A stretch of DNA of 64,000 nt from Glandiceps talaboti (GCF_964340395.1 NC_135564.1:14129012-14193011), one strand, 5' to 3'; numbered from the stretch's first letter, positions 40,040 to 52,796 are shown. Numbers and translations: made by a program. The notes: generated by a model from the sequence alone, not told the origin.

Positions 40040-40687
40040 GGGCGGGCGAAAATTTTTTTTTTATGTTGGAGCTGAAAGTTTGGGTCGGTCGGGTAATGAG
40101 AAACAGAAAAGAAAACAGGGCCACCTTAATGAACTCTCTTTACACGTTATAAATAGATTTTATGCCTGCCCTGTAATGTAAATAACAAACGTCAACGTTT
40201 TCAACATAATTTTTAAATGAAAAGAGCATACGGTGAGCTAACTTTTTGATGGTAATATCATGGATGTATTAAATGAAAATACACCTGTGGTAACATTTTT
40301 TTTAAATATAAAAACGTGTTTGTAGCAGGAATATATCCTACGTTATTGGGTCAGAAACATACTTAACCATCACTTTGCTATTTGCAGAACTCAAAACACA
40401 AATTATAATATAATCGTTCCAATGACGTAATCTATGGATTAATGTGGAGAGTAATCAGCATTTCCCATCAACTATGCTGACAACAATAGGAGACAATTTC
40501 ATCGATACATCATTTGATTCGTTGCGATGAATTTGGACTGCAACTGAAAAGTCAAACGTATAAATGAACTGGCGGAAGGGGATTTCTAGTAGTTCTCGTG
40601 TATTGACATTGACCTTGAGGAGTAAAACCTATTAAGGTACTTTAATAATATACTTCTAACCCCAAGGTCTAAAGACATATATCTCAG

Positions 40688-40852
40688 GTGAATCTGATTA
40701 CAATCTGATGTGGTGAATACGGTTCGATTCCCACTCCTTGAACATCAAAATCGAAAACAAACAACACTATAGGAAGGAAATAGTGGTAAAGAAACCAATC
40801 TATAGCGGCCCATTCATACATCAGATTTCAATCAGATTGGAGTTAGGTATAA
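40688..40852. repeat. Short inverted repeat
   Basis: TCTGATTACAATCTGATGTG at 40695-40714 mirrors CATCAGATTTCAATCAGATT at 40820-40839. A related half-site occurs at 41930-41950. Confidence 0.6.
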
Positions 40853-41997
40853 ACATAAATAGTGAAGAAACAAGTTAAAACGACGGAATACAAGAAATAT
40901 TCACCCAAGCTATTACGTTCAGCAGATTACTATAATGCTGTATACTACTAGTATCTGTATTACATGTAATTCGCTATCCCGCCTAACGCCGAAGTTGTGT
41001 TAGTTGTCTGTGTTTTATACAAAGAAAACAATATGAAAAGACAACATCACAACCTAATAAACCTACACATGGTGTCTACAGATGTGTTTGACTGACACTA
41101 CAATATAGTATTGTGTGTGTACCTGTACCCCGGACCCGTACTTGAACGCACTATATTTGGACATAGGGTCGATGATTTGGGGACTTGTACATTCCAGGCT
41201 TTGATAGTAGGTTCCGGGGAATTGGTTGACTGTGCGTAATTGATGTCAGCGTGGCCAGGGAGAACCGAACTGGATATTCCACTTTAAGTATGACCTCATC
41301 ATCTGATATGCTTCAACAGGAAAAAGTCCTAATCGTGGTATTCTACCAATTAGATTACTTTACATGAAACTGTTTGTGATCTTTAATATGGCACGGAAAT
41401 TTTCCAATACCAAAAGTACATCATACATTTTGCCAATTCAATTTTAAATATGCTGCTGTAAAACACTGGAACTCTCTCCCCCCTACTTTAAAGAATACCC
41501 ATAATCGCCATGCATTCAAGACAAATCTAAAACACCATATTTTACATATTTGATTCATTTTTTCCTGTCTTCTGCCCTCCATTGTTGTTTCCTTCATTTT
41601 CAGTGCATGCTGTAACTATATATATATTTATATTTATTTATTAACTTAGGACCATGGACTAGATTAGTCCCTAGCGGACTATATCCATGGTCCTCACCAG
41701 GAATATTTTGCTCTTCTTTTTTTGTTTTCTTTTAGTATTAGTGTAATTATTAGCTGGAAGTGATATTGTCAGAACTTTTAGCTTATTGACTTATTTGCTT
41801 TTCCTGCTCCTCTTTTTTTTCTGTTATGTACCATTTGTTCAAATTCTGGTGGAATAAAATAAATAAATATACATATTTCTTGCCTATGACGTCATCATTA
41901 AGTGATCTATAGCTTCTATCCTAGAGCAATCTGATTAAAATCTGATGTAGTGAAAGGGGCTAGATGCCTTCATTTACCTCTATTTCCATCGTTTTTA
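40853..41997. other. No gene recognised
   Basis: 41655-41700 contains an imperfect palindrome around ACCATGGACTAGATTAGTCC and GGACTATATCCATGGT. Otherwise unremarkable AT-rich DNA. Confidence 0.4.
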
Positions 41998-42075
41998 CCT
42001 CCCGTAAGGGTACGGGAGGTATTAAAAGGGGAATGTCTGTCTGTGTGTCTGTGTGTCTGTGTGTGTGTGTGTGTG

Positions 42076-42134
<59 letters not shown>

Positions 42135-43013
42135 GTCATAATTTTCTAAAAGTCAGCTGGCTCAATTGTAATGAAATTTGGGATATATAATACTTAGGGT
42201 AATAGCTAGACCTGATTAGGTTTTGAGCCAGATCTGTTAATGTTTAATTAGAGAAATTTGCATATTAATGAAATCAACTAATTACGTAATATCTTAAGGC
42301 TGCATACTTCAATTTCAATATAATTTAGTATATTCGTTAAACATAACAACATACATTTGTCCTATAAAATTCGTTGATGTATCTTAGAGCGTTAATGAAT
42401 AATTTGCATAATTAATTATTTTTGGTAATTAGGCTATATCTTAAGAATACATACTTCAAATTCAACATAATTTAGTACATACATTAACCATAAGAAAACA
42501 CATATGTCCTATCAAGTTTGTTGATGCACCATACAGTGTTAATGAATAATTTGCATAATCAATGATTTTCGGTAATTAGGCTATATCTTAAGAATACATA
42601 CTTCAATTCCAATATAATTCAGTACACACATTAACCATAACAATCGCATATGTCCTGTAAAGTTTGTTGGTGTACCTTTCAGTGTTAATGAATAATTTGC
42701 ATAATTAATGATTCTTGGTAATTCTTACGACTGCATGCTTCAATTTCAATACAATTCAGTACATACATTAACCATAACAAATTGTGTATGTCCTATAAAG
42801 TTAGTTGATGTACCTTACAGTGTTAATGAATAATTTGCATAATTAAAGATTTTCGGTAATCAGGCTATATCTTAAGACTGCATTAAGCAGTATCATACAC
42901 TCTTACATACTTTAACCTAAGAAAGCACGCTTGTCTAAAAAACAAAGCCTGTTACCATAGTTTTTTTTAGTTTAATGAGTTATTTGCATAATTAGCGATT
43001 CCCTTACGGGAGG
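41998..43013 (+). mobile_element. Helentron-like repeat with internal tandem core, 1016 bp
   Basis: Inverted 13-bp ends CCTCCCGTAAGGG and CCCTTACGGGAGG. The left end folds as a hairpin (CCTCCCGTA-AGGG-TACGGGAGG). Next comes (TCTG)n at 42030-42136, then about 4.5 copies of a ~145-bp unit with AATAATTTGCATAATTAATG. The layout of stem-loop, microsatellite and 1-6 core repeats matches the bivalve 'pearl' and HINE type; assignment is by architecture only. Confidence 0.75.
42257..42990. repeat. ~145-bp tandem core repeats, 4-5 copies
   Basis: AATTTGCATA anchors occur at 42401, 42548, 42693 and 42832 (spacings 147, 145, 139). Each unit also has TATCTTAAGA, CTTCAATT and TATGTCCTATAAAG. Confidence 0.9.
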
Positions 43014-43281
43014 CATTCAGTTTAAATCTGGTGTATATATGGTCTGTTGTGCTCTCGGTGATCGCGGCCTCAGGTTTATCCTGGAGATGAGTTTAAGAGT
43101 AATATGTCACAAACCTATCGTAGTTAGGCATATAATGCTTCAAATTCACTTTCAAAACTTTGTTTTAACGCTGGTTCTATGTACTTTCATAAAAAACACA
43201 GTTCAATTATTTTAGTATTGAGGTAATGTTTATGAAAGGATTTTAAAGTGACGGGATACGTCGTCTCCTTAGCTCATGTCC

Positions 43282-43295
43282 GTCACCATGGTAAC
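43282..43295. promoter_or_regulatory. RFX X-box-like palindrome
   Basis: GTCACCATGGTAAC fits the RFX X-box half-site pattern (GTNRCC / RGYAAC). No gene was found downstream, so function is uncertain. Confidence 0.25.
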
Positions 43296-43376
43296 ACGAG
43301 TGTCCGTACGCATACCGTACTTTTTTCATGCAGTATTGAAAGTAAAGGAATCGACCATAGCACAAGACAAAACAAA

Positions 43377-43490
43377 ACGAGACGAGACGAGACGAGACGC
43401 CGGAGACAAGTCAAGACAAGACAAGACAAGACAAGACAAGACAAGACGAGAGACGAGATGAGACGGGACGGGACGAGACGAGACGAGACC
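43377..43490. repeat. (GAGAC)n/(AAGAC)n pentamer repeat
   Basis: GAGAC, AAGAC and GGGAC pentamers in series. Confidence 0.95.
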
Positions 43491-43971
43491 ACACTGCACG
43501 ATACATATACCAAATGACACAACAATATGTTGTGGAATATTCAGGATATCCTCAACATGTTAGTGTACTTCGAATTTTGCCAATTACACTTTTAGCTATG
43601 TGTCTTACAGTAAGTATATATATACAAAATTAAGAGTACCTTTAGTTATATAGCGAAATTTACATATATTCACACGATATCAGGACAACTGTCCCCAGGA
43701 CAATTGCCCCCGTATAGTAGGACAACTGCCCCCTGTACCAAAGTAAACAGAAAATTTGTCACTCTCTCTAACCAAAGCCAAAATAGATGTGTACTTGATA
43801 TTGTGTGCATTTATGCCTGTAAAATGATCAAAACTTACAATCCATGATCCATTCAAATTGTTGTGTTAATACTTATCAATATGGCAAAGCAAAATCATGT
43901 GATCGTATGAAAATGATTGCAAGAACGATAGTGTACAATCCTTTGTAGTGCCATTCAAATTGACAATTTAA

Positions 43972-43972
<1 letters not shown>

Positions 43973-44013
<41 letters not shown>
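43973..44013. repeat. (AAC)n microsatellite
   Basis: About 13 AAC units. Confidence 0.95.
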
Positions 44014-44014
<1 letters not shown>

Positions 44015-44330
44015 CAAACATACAGTGATATTTTGTATGCATCTCGAGTCAGATGTATGGACTATCGGACTATCGCTTGATTTTGATCTTTATGTTGAGG
44101 AAGTGGAGAACGCCTCTCCCTACAGACGTTCACTCCCGGAACAACAAAATCGATAACAAGGGAAGTAGTCAGTGGTAAATAAAGTCCAGCCGCATTCCTT
44201 TCAATCAGATTCAGCGAACAACCAAACGCACAATTAACTGCATTCCTGCTTGGAATGATTGAATTACATCGTAGAGTATGTTTTAATCTACGTGTTTCAG
44301 GAGGGAAATACACTGTGGAATTATATACTT

Positions 44331-44454
44331 GAGTGAGTGAGTGAGTGAGTGAGTGAGTGAGTGAGTGAGTGAGTGAGTGAGTGAGTGAGTGAGTGAGTGA
44401 GTGAGTGAGTGAGTGAGTGAGTGAGTGAGTGAGTGAGTGAGTGAGTGAGTGAGT

Positions 44455-44502
<48 letters not shown>

Positions 44503-44567
44503 GTCAGTCAGTCAGTCAGTCAGTCAGTCAGTCAGTCAGTCAGAAAGAGAAAGAAAGAAAGAAAGAA
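44331..44567. repeat. (GAGT)n-(GACA)n-(GTCA)n-(GAAA)n compound tetramer array
   Basis: About 31 GAGT, 12 GACA, 10 GTCA and 5 GAAA units abut directly. The frame running through them into 44781 is a repeat artefact. Confidence 0.97.
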
Positions 44568-46239
44568 GTCTTACCATATAGAAGAACAATTGTGTTTAAT
44601 TCAAACATCTCACCGTCCAAAACTACTCTACAATTGTTGTGGAATCAGTATAACCGAATTGATAAAGATTGGAGAGCAGTTTAGTTTGAACATGACACAC
44701 AAGCAAATATTGAATTTTCAAGATGGCGAATCTAACAAACTTTGCATGGACTTGTTGAATGAATTAAAAAAACAGAAATAGTACGTACATGCATGTGACA
44801 AAAGTTTGACAACAGGTTATATGACCTTAATGACTATAACCTTTGGACGCGTGTTGAACTGCATACTTTACTTAGGTTCCGTTGCCAACCCCCACCAGCA
44901 CGTAGTCATTTGATGTGTACTAAAGCTTAACTTGGTTTAGATTCTAAATACATTTGGATCACAGCTTGAACAATAGGCTGCTGCTGGTTTACGTATATCA
45001 TTTCTTTTTTTCTTTTTTCTTTCTCTTAGGTGTAAACATATATATTTTTAAACAAACTAGTGCCTTCATAAATTTACCTTACAATTTTAATCATCGATGA
45101 TTGTTATACTGTACAGTTGGATCACAGGTTGGACAGCAGGCTTCTCTATGTTTATCTATAGCACTTCATTTGTTATAAGCCAATAGTAGCCGTAAAAAAG
45201 ATTAAAGAAATCCTAAAGTCTGGGGGATTAACAGAACGATCATGATGACGTTAACCGTATACCACACGATATTTGTTTTGGGGAAAAATCTCGCTGACAC
45301 AGACATCGATATGTACTACGTCTGCTCAAAGTAAATCTTAGGAAAATTACAGTCGTGGCAGGAAGTATTAGGTGAGGTGGCGGATGGAGGAAATTCAGAT
45401 TTCAAAGCAAATAGAGTGTACAATGTGAATTACATAAAACAATAGTCTCCTATTACATTTGCGCCTAAAACAACAAAATTTATGATTTACGGAGAAAAGA
45501 GCTATTTCTTCACATTCTATCAACAACAGTTTTGAGATGAATTAATTTTACGCTGGTATACTTAGACAATTATAATTGTTAATGGCTAGAGTAGAGATTT
45601 CTATCAACCCCAGAAACGGAATATAATCTTGATGCAAATATTTCGGAACAAAAACTATTCTGATCATTTATCATAAGCAATCTATATCATGAGTGAGGAA
45701 ACGAATTGTGTAAATGCTACAATAAAAAAGTTTAACTTTGCAAACGTTTATCTGCTTACTACATAACTTTTTCTATACCAATAGTATTCAAAAATGACGT
45801 TAAAACAGTAGTAAAAAGTAATATTATGTATAACAAAAACGAATAAAATATGAACTTTTTAAAGAAGTGTTAATTTCGAAACAGCGGAACTAAAAACATT
45901 CGTATACACAGTTTACACATGCACAATCCACCTGTTTCTCCAATCTCCTTTCTATATCTACTGGTACTAAACGTTACTATTAAAATCGTGACGTAATATG
46001 CCAACTTTGGTGTTCTGTGTCTACTATGTGATTTTTATACTTCTGACATATGTCATGTACACGGTGAAACACCATTCGATGCTTATTGAAAAATAATTAT
46101 CAACTGCGTACATCTGGAAAAGGTCGTAATATAACTAACATCCTAATTACACAACAACTTGAAACGTCACAATGTCAGTACTAGAACAGAACTACAAAAC
46201 GGAAGTACAGCCTGAAATGATAACAAAATGATGCAATAC
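44568..46239. other. No gene or repeat recognised
   Basis: AT-rich intergenic DNA. The longest frames lack splice sites and coding bias. Confidence 0.4.
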
Positions 46240-46590
46240 GCATACATATTACAGCTCTTTTCAAAGAAGCTTGCCCACGCTAGTATCAAGATCAGTGAGC
46301 TTACTCACAAGGTTTCATGTTGATATAGACACCATAATACACATAGAAATGAGGTATAATTGCTTGAAGTCCAAACAAAATCCATGGTCAGCAGCCATCT
46401 GAACTGTTTCTTTCATGCAGTTACTGTTTATATCATTAACTAAATAAAGAGTCCATACTGTGTATGTGATGATTGTGTATTATCTTTTTGTGTCAATCTG
46501 AACATGGAACGAACCTTGTGATCAGGCTCACTGATCTTGATAGTTGGGCAAATTTCCCCGAAAAGAGTTGTAAGAAGATAACATATTTAA
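46240..46590. mobile_element. Foldback element, ~350 bp
   Basis: GTATCAAGATCAGTGAGC at 46279-46296 and adjoining ACAAGGTTTCATGTT mirror AACATGGAACGAACCTTGTG and GCTCACTGATCTTGAT at 46499-46543. Outer blocks (AGCTCTTTTC / GAAAAGAGTT) also pair. Confidence 0.65.
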
Positions 46591-47008
46591 TGTGTGGCAT
46601 GTTCCTCGGAAATAAACTCTTTAAACTATTGCTGTTATTCTTTTCCAGGAAAACTCAAACTCAGTAAAAAATAATATGAAAATGCATGTAAGTTTTGAGG
46701 CATTATGATAGCCATCGAATACTGTGATAATTATTGGGAAGATAAAAGATTGACATAAACATATGGCAGCCGGTGGTTTGTCAGGGGGTTTGTCAGGGGG
46801 TTTGTGATGTGGATATAATGACACAATAATTGAGATAGTGTAAACACTTGAAATCAATTAAACTGTACACTGGGAGTCTACACAAACTACATGGGTGTTC
46901 CAATAAAACTGAGTCATTCTACTGGGTAAAATAATATCAACACCCTTTGGTGGATTAACGTCAACATGTCATAATAACTATTTTAGTTATGTCTTACTTT
47001 GTCAACAG

Positions 47009-47160
47009 TGATCTTACCAGACACCAGAGTATGTTCTAATCGATCGCAAAACTGGGCCTACACCGTCAACGTCAGCGGACTTTTGTTTGAAGATGAAGAT
47101 GACGAACAGTTTGTGGCTCGATTCACAGTTCATGACGGTCCACAGTCGATTGTGGCCTAA
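47009..47160 (+). CDS. Possible orphan terminal exon, unrecognised protein
   Basis: Acceptor TTGTCAACAG, then 50 open codons to TAA with less AT-rich, coding-like composition: ILPDTRVCSNRSQNWAYTVN, VSGLLFEDEDDEQFVARFTV, HDGPQSIVA. The exon would enter in phase 2. I recognise neither the family nor any upstream exon, so it may be the end of a gene whose exons I missed or a pseudogene remnant. Confidence 0.35.
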
Positions 47161-48869
47161 AAACTAACTTAAGTCAAATTCAAATTTATTGTTTTAATAT
47201 CAAAATGATGTTAAACACAAGATTGACTATTGTCTATCAATTTGTAAAATACCAGTCTCAAGCCATGAGTTAATTCATATGGTAGTCACAAACCTAAGAC
47301 AAATACATTGCCCCCCCCTACATTGACAAGTTTCCAAACCACATATTTCTCTCTAACTCCGAACAGCTTCTGTAGTATGCTCTAACTCAGTCGGCGTTAT
47401 GAAGTTCGCCGACACACTCGACCATGGTACGGTTTTCTCGATCCCTCTCATAAGAAAAAGCTAGCACCATCCATAGACCCTCCATGGTGGAGGGTCTATT
47501 AGTCTACTTCCTATACAGTATCGTTACGATTTATACCTTCACTCATACAGTATAGTCAAGATCCTGACGAAAGGTGATTCAACCCCATGGTGAGCAAAGC
47601 TCGAACAGAGCATGTCACTAGTAAGCATGTCACTGGTAAGAAAGGGCTGTGGTCATAGCTCATTAAATATTCATTTGGTATAGCTGTTTTGACTGTCCAA
47701 TGTCCAACCAGGACTCCACTGACCGTCCTTTAAACTGTATGACGTGGGGACCAATCAACATAATAATGTTTATATGAACACAGCAGGAGGGAGCACAGGA
47801 ATATGTGCTGTTAAGGGCATTTGACTAACCACAGTCTGGTCATCCATACCTAAGGGTCTATGCACTATCCAGTTTCATTGTCAACAACAGATCCTGTCAG
47901 TGCTACTTGGATCAAATTCATTTCGATGATAAAGAGTCACAAGTAAAGAAATTGGTGACGACAGGCTAAGGATAATTTAGTTTCATCTTTTTATCAAATT
48001 TTATCTGTGTACTTACTGGTATAAATCTAATTTTAATTGAATGTCTAATTACGTGTATTAATTTTGTGAATGTTGAAACCTATCTCCTCAGTCTGTACGT
48101 TCAGTTGTTCGTCATTCTCCATGACAACATCTTCACTGTCTCCATGCAGTGAAATATGAGAGAATTCAATGTATATTTACAAAAATAAAACCACTGAGTG
48201 CGAAACTGATTAAATCTAAAACATTATCAACCCGTTTTGGTACTCATTTATTACCGCAAATATGTGTATGATACGACATTGATACTCCGTGCATCAAACT
48301 GCTTCATTTATTGAATATCAAGGACAGTATCTGCTCTTTCCTCATAGACAGTATTATTACACAATTTGTCAGTGCAAACAATGTTTACTTTATTCCCATA
48401 TCGAAATGGGAAATCTCCCCTCTCACTAAAAACCGATTTAGAATATGCTACTGAACTGGAAATACAGGATTGGCCTTGAAAAGTATGAAACATCTTATCT
48501 TATCATTACTACAAACCATGATAACGCAACAAATCGGTTCCCTATTCATGTATGGCATAAACCCTTTTTCCACAGATACATGCATGTATGTTGGATGGTG
48601 TGTTGACATACTTTAAATTTGCACTTTGACCCTTCTCATCTCATGTCAACGCACTGTTACCATCTGAGATCATCTGAACATCCATTCGTATTATCTATGC
48701 CAGGGCCGGGTATCTGTCGTGCCATTGTCTTTCAAAACACCTTTAATTATTTGATTCATCGGTTTGTGGGAAATATTACAAATTTATTTTTAGTAGACAC
48801 AAAATTCAAAGTAAAGGTAGTTGCCCCCCCCCTTTAAGTAAATCTGAACTCTGAAATGTAAGATAATGT
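47161..48869. other. Upstream flank of the first IL-17 gene
   Basis: No exon recognised. A small perfect palindrome, TAGACCCTCCATGGTGGAGGGTCTA, lies near 47476-47500. Confidence 0.45.
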
Positions 48870-48879
48870 GGGAATTCCC
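48870..48879. promoter_or_regulatory. Perfect palindromic kappaB site
   Basis: GGGAATTCCC fits the Rel/NF-kappaB consensus GGGRNWYYCC on both strands. It lies 78 bp upstream of the TATA box and about 194 bp upstream of the IL-17 ATG, as expected for an immune-inducible promoter. Confidence 0.6.
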
Positions 48880-48956
48880 TGGTAACCACCGAGTATTTTT
48901 GACAGCTTGACCAACATGGACGAAATCGTTGAGATAATGAATGTCGAAATGCATGC

Positions 48957-48963
48957 TATAAAA
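48957..48963 (+). promoter_or_regulatory. TATA box of the first IL-17 gene
   Basis: TATAAAA, 110 bp upstream of the ATG, predicting a start near 48988 and a 5' UTR of about 85 nt. Confidence 0.55.
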
Positions 48964-49072
48964 CTTAGGACAGAATTCACTTTTGCCATAACTGCATAAA
49001 CTGCACACTGGTTGTAAACGTTACCAAGACTGTTCCATTTACTACTTTATACATTCGTTCATCAAGCAAGCT

Positions 49073-49875
49073 ATGGATCCTAGAATATTGAAGATTGCGT
49101 TATTTGTAAGTATCTTAATTGCTCTTTCGACATCAATCCAATCATATTATTTTCTACCAAGACTAAGATTTTAAAAAGTACATACTTTGAAAAATACACC
49201 GCAGATTCAAAGCTTACAATCTTCGGTTCATTTCTTTTCTACTATAAAAATGTTATTCTTCATAGCTATATTTTCACCATTCTTGTGGCATTTGAATTTC
49301 AGGTATTTTTCGTCTCTGTGTTAGTGCCAATTCCAACTGTCTTCAGCGCACCAACTCTCGAATCTCCAATCGATATGAAGGCAGCGGTTCTTTCTGAAAA
49401 CATCACTAAAGATATTCCATCAGATGTATTAAGTTGCAGTGAGCCATCTCCCTCTGAGTTGAACAAAATGCTGATTCAGCAATACAAGAATTCTACCATA
49501 GAATTGGCAACATTATTATCAATGTTAGTTCCACATCAACAAAACGTCTCGGAGGTATCAAGCATCCCCAGCGAACTCTGTCCTACCGGGTATGAGAGTG
49601 GCGCTAGTCTACATGAACGGTCCAACTGTCCGTGGTTCTTCGAAGTTAACACAGACATGCGTCGGTATCCACGATCTCTGAACGAAGCTCACTGTCACAA
49701 ATGTCTATTTTGTATTGTCGGAGACGGTTACCATAGCACGTTTCAATGCGAAGTGGTCTCGTATGACATGTGGGTTCTACGTCGCGGTGACTGTGTGGAT
49801 GGCGTTTACAATTACACGCCGGACTTGGAATCAATCGATGTTGCATGTACGTGTTCACGTCCACGTTTTGCATAG
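49073..49875 (+). CDS. IL17: Interleukin-17 family cytokine, 2 exons, 201 aa
   Basis: Exons 49073-49105 and 49303-49875 (donor TTT|GTAAGT, acceptor AATTTCAG, phase 0). The start MDPRILKIALF with VFFVSVLVPIPTVFSA forms a secretion signal, probably cut after SA at residue 27. A variable region with N-glycosylation sites N44, N74 and N92 precedes the IL-17 domain (about 104-200): CPW at 120-122, RYPRSL, C142/C145/C148, C160, VLRR then C175, and CTC at 193-195. These are the family's cystine-knot positions. Secreted dimers signal through IL-17 receptors (family knowledge). A kappaB site and TATA box lie upstream. Its paralogue converges on it at 54364-55642. The initiator must be in exon 1, since exon 2 alone has no Met before the signal core. 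Confidence 0.93.
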
Positions 49876-50331
49876 ATTTCTCAGTATCTTTTGGTGATCA
49901 GCATTCTAACTCATTACTGTTACCTATACTAAACGTAAACATTCTTTTCACAACAGTAATTCATAGCTAGATATACATGTATGGGACTACTATAAATGGA
50001 TGACAGCTTAACTTTACCCTAGGCACTTGTAGTCCCCCAAAAAGGATTTGCAATGCTGATTGAGATGGTAGACCAGTTTTCATTTTCATTTTCACACTCA
50101 AGACATATAGTGCCCTAAATATCAAAAAACATATTTCAGTAAACCTTTGTTGTAGATTTTAATTTATTCCTATTTAAAACAAACATGATTATATTCGCAC
50201 TGTGAGGAAACTTTTCGTTTATTTCACAGATGAAAACCAAACCATAAACTGTGTACTGTGTACATGACTTTTATAACCACGTTATTTTGTTCGAATTTTG
50301 TTTTATACAAGTTTATCATTTCATTTTGAAA
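49876..50331. other. 3' flank of the first IL-17 gene
   Basis: Contains a plausible 3' UTR. No clear AATAAA is seen before the AATAAAAG inside the MITE at 50332. Confidence 0.4.
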
Positions 50332-50691
50332 TAGGCCTAATAAAAGAAATGTGTGGTTCCGATTACGCTCAATTTTAGAATAGGTGGGGTAGGCAGATTT
50401 TATTTATATATTTGTTCATGTGTCTAGTTCAGGTTTTCCATTGTTTTCCAAATGGTCCCTGTGTTATTTATTTATTTCTTCCAATCAGATGTACAGCCAT
50501 TACAGATTGGAAGAACAGTTTTATATTGTCTTTTAAAGTTGATGTCATTTTCTGCATCCACTATTTCTCGTGAGACTTCACCAATTTTTTGCTATTTGAT
50601 TATTTTCTTTTCTCTTAAAAGTAAAAAAAAAAGTTTAGGGTGGGCAGTGAAAAACTAGCAACCGGAACCAAACCATTATTTTTAGGCCTAA
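50332..50691 (+). mobile_element. TTAGGCCTAA-family MITE, complete
   Basis: About 360 bp with TAGGCCTAATAAAA...TGTGGTTCCG at the left and the mirrored CCGGAACCAAACCATT...TTAGGCCTAA at the right. The internal ATGTACAGCCATTACAGATT is shared by all full copies. Confidence 0.85.
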
Positions 50692-51028
50692 GCTATTGTT
50701 ATATTGATTAGATTTATTGAGGTGAACGAAGTTTTACATTTTAAATGTGCAAACCAGTCTGTGATGTGAACGTGATGTACACGTGATGTAGAATTTGATG
50801 GATATTTATTTGGTATATGATAAATTTAATGGGGTTTTTAGATTTGACCAGACCATGTAAGTAATAACAATTCAAAATTATATAGTTTTTAGTTCTGTTA
50901 CTTAACAGAGATGACGCATTATTTTCTCAATGTATCAGACACGGAACAACATTTCGCATTAAACAGTTTATTTGTTCAAACAACATGTCTGCTATCAATG
51001 ACAAAATAAATGTAAAGTTTGATTTTCT

Positions 51029-51030
<2 letters not shown>

Positions 51031-51094
<64 letters not shown>

Positions 51095-51133
51095 GAGAGA
51101 GAGACAGAGAGACAGACAGACAGACAGACAGAC
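51031..51133. repeat. (GA)n/(GACA)n microsatellite
   Basis: Borders the right inverted-duplication arm, mirroring the CT tract beside the left arm. Confidence 0.97.
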
Positions 51134-51274
51134 ATTTTAGTGATTAGAAATATCGTACATTGCGTTTTAAAGAAATACGACGAACACTTGTGTTTCGTTT
51201 TCGCGAAAAAAGTTATATTTTTCAAGTAAATGAAGCAGTATCAAAGATGATATTTAACATTTCAGAACAAAAGT

Positions 51275-51306
<32 letters not shown>
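51275..51306. repeat. (AAC)n microsatellite
   Basis: Counterpart of the GTT tract at 29752-29792. Confidence 0.95.
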
Positions 51307-51481
51307 ATACATACACTCTTGTTTTTAAAAAATGTATATTACAACTATCTTTATCAAACATATGACGTGAAGATTACGAACAGCGCATCTGAACTTTACA
51401 GAAGAAAATTGAGGGAAGTCAGTATTGAACAAATATTAACTTTACTGTCTTATTTGACGAGAAAAGAGGTTTCTATCTTAC

Positions 51482-51539
51482 CTTGAGCACTTGTTGTTAA
51501 CATTGACAAAGAAGCTCGTCTTGTTAAAATCATTTTCAT
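51482..51539 (-). CDS. Possible first coding exon, copy of 29514-29571
   Basis: MKMILTRRASLSMLTTSAQ then donor G|GTAAGATAG. Same length and phase as the left copy. No following exon was found on the minus strand before the GA repeat. Confidence 0.3.
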
Positions 51540-52204
51540 GGTAATAAAAGTGTATATACACGATATATAAGTTTGCTATCACTGCATAAACAGTCAGCAT
51601 TTCTACGTTCTATTTACATTGACAACTTTCGTTGTGCGTGGTAACTATGTTCGAATTTATAACGGTCTCGCAGAATATCGCGAGTTCACGCGACTTTCCC
51701 GGCATCCGAACATATCTCTACGACGCTTTGTCACGCATGTACATGCATCAAGTGTGCAAGTTCTAGAATCGTATAGATAAGGCTCACCCTTCCAGCATCA
51801 ATTTTACAACCATTTCTCAGAAGCTACTTAAAATTTGATGAATGACACGAACAGATATTTCGTTGAATAATTACAAAGTTCAGTTCTTTTCATAACCATG
51901 ATAATTTTTTGTACGTTAGCCTTCACCCCACCCTTCCGGTCAATAAAATAAATCGAAACTTAAAATTGATAGTATGACATAATCTTTACTTTCGCCTCTT
52001 ACTTCGTTAAATGTACAGCACTGTTTTGACACCGAGAGTACACATAACTTGATAACGTTTGATTGGCTTCGTTGTGTGAGAAATTCGGATGTCTGAACGA
52101 ATTCTATCTTGAACCATTCGTCAAGACGTTGAACTCTAGAACAGTTGCATCTGAAAATTTAGACTGTTGGCAATCTTAAGACTGTGTGTGTGTGTGTGGG
52201 GGGG

Positions 52205-52360
52205 GGGGTGTATGTATGTATGTATGTATGTGTGTGTATGTATGTATGTATGTATGTATGTATGTATGTATGTATGTATGTATGTACATTGTATGTATGT
52301 ATGTATGTATGTATGTATGTATATGTGTGTATGTGTGTGTATGTATGTGTGTGTGTGTGT
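52205..52360. repeat. (TATG)n microsatellite
   Basis: Tetramer array with TGTG interruptions in the part of the right arm absent from the left. Frames across it are artefacts. Confidence 0.97.
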
Positions 52361-52723
52361 TGTTGTTTTGTTTAGTTTGTGTTTTGTGTGCGCCACGTCA
52401 CGTTGCGTGTGTGTATAGCATTTCCATGGTAACGGATGTAGACGCAAATCATCAGAACCAAATCCCTTTTCCAACATTACATTCCATTTTCTGTACAGAA
52501 TATAATATAATCATTGGCAAAGCTGTCATTATCCTCAAAGAGACAGAGAGAGAAATAGTGACATAGAAAGAGAAAGAGAGACGTTCATAATTTCTCACCA
52601 TTTGCAAAAGATTTTGCAATAGTTTCGAACAGATTATACAGTGTTTACCTTCAATTTTGATTCCCACAAGTAACAACCTATAGTAATTTGAATTATATTT
52701 TTGTATTGTTAACACTTTTCACA

Positions 52724-52724
52724 C

Positions 52725-52787
<63 letters not shown>

Positions 52788-52796
52788 TATCATCAC
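52724..52796. repeat. (CAT)n microsatellite
   Basis: About 23 CAT units. Confidence 0.97.

Noticed and set aside
49285-49302. GTG start for the first IL-17 gene inside the intron
   Set aside because: The six codons before 49303 are intron ending in a good acceptor; the real ATG is in exon 1 at 49073.
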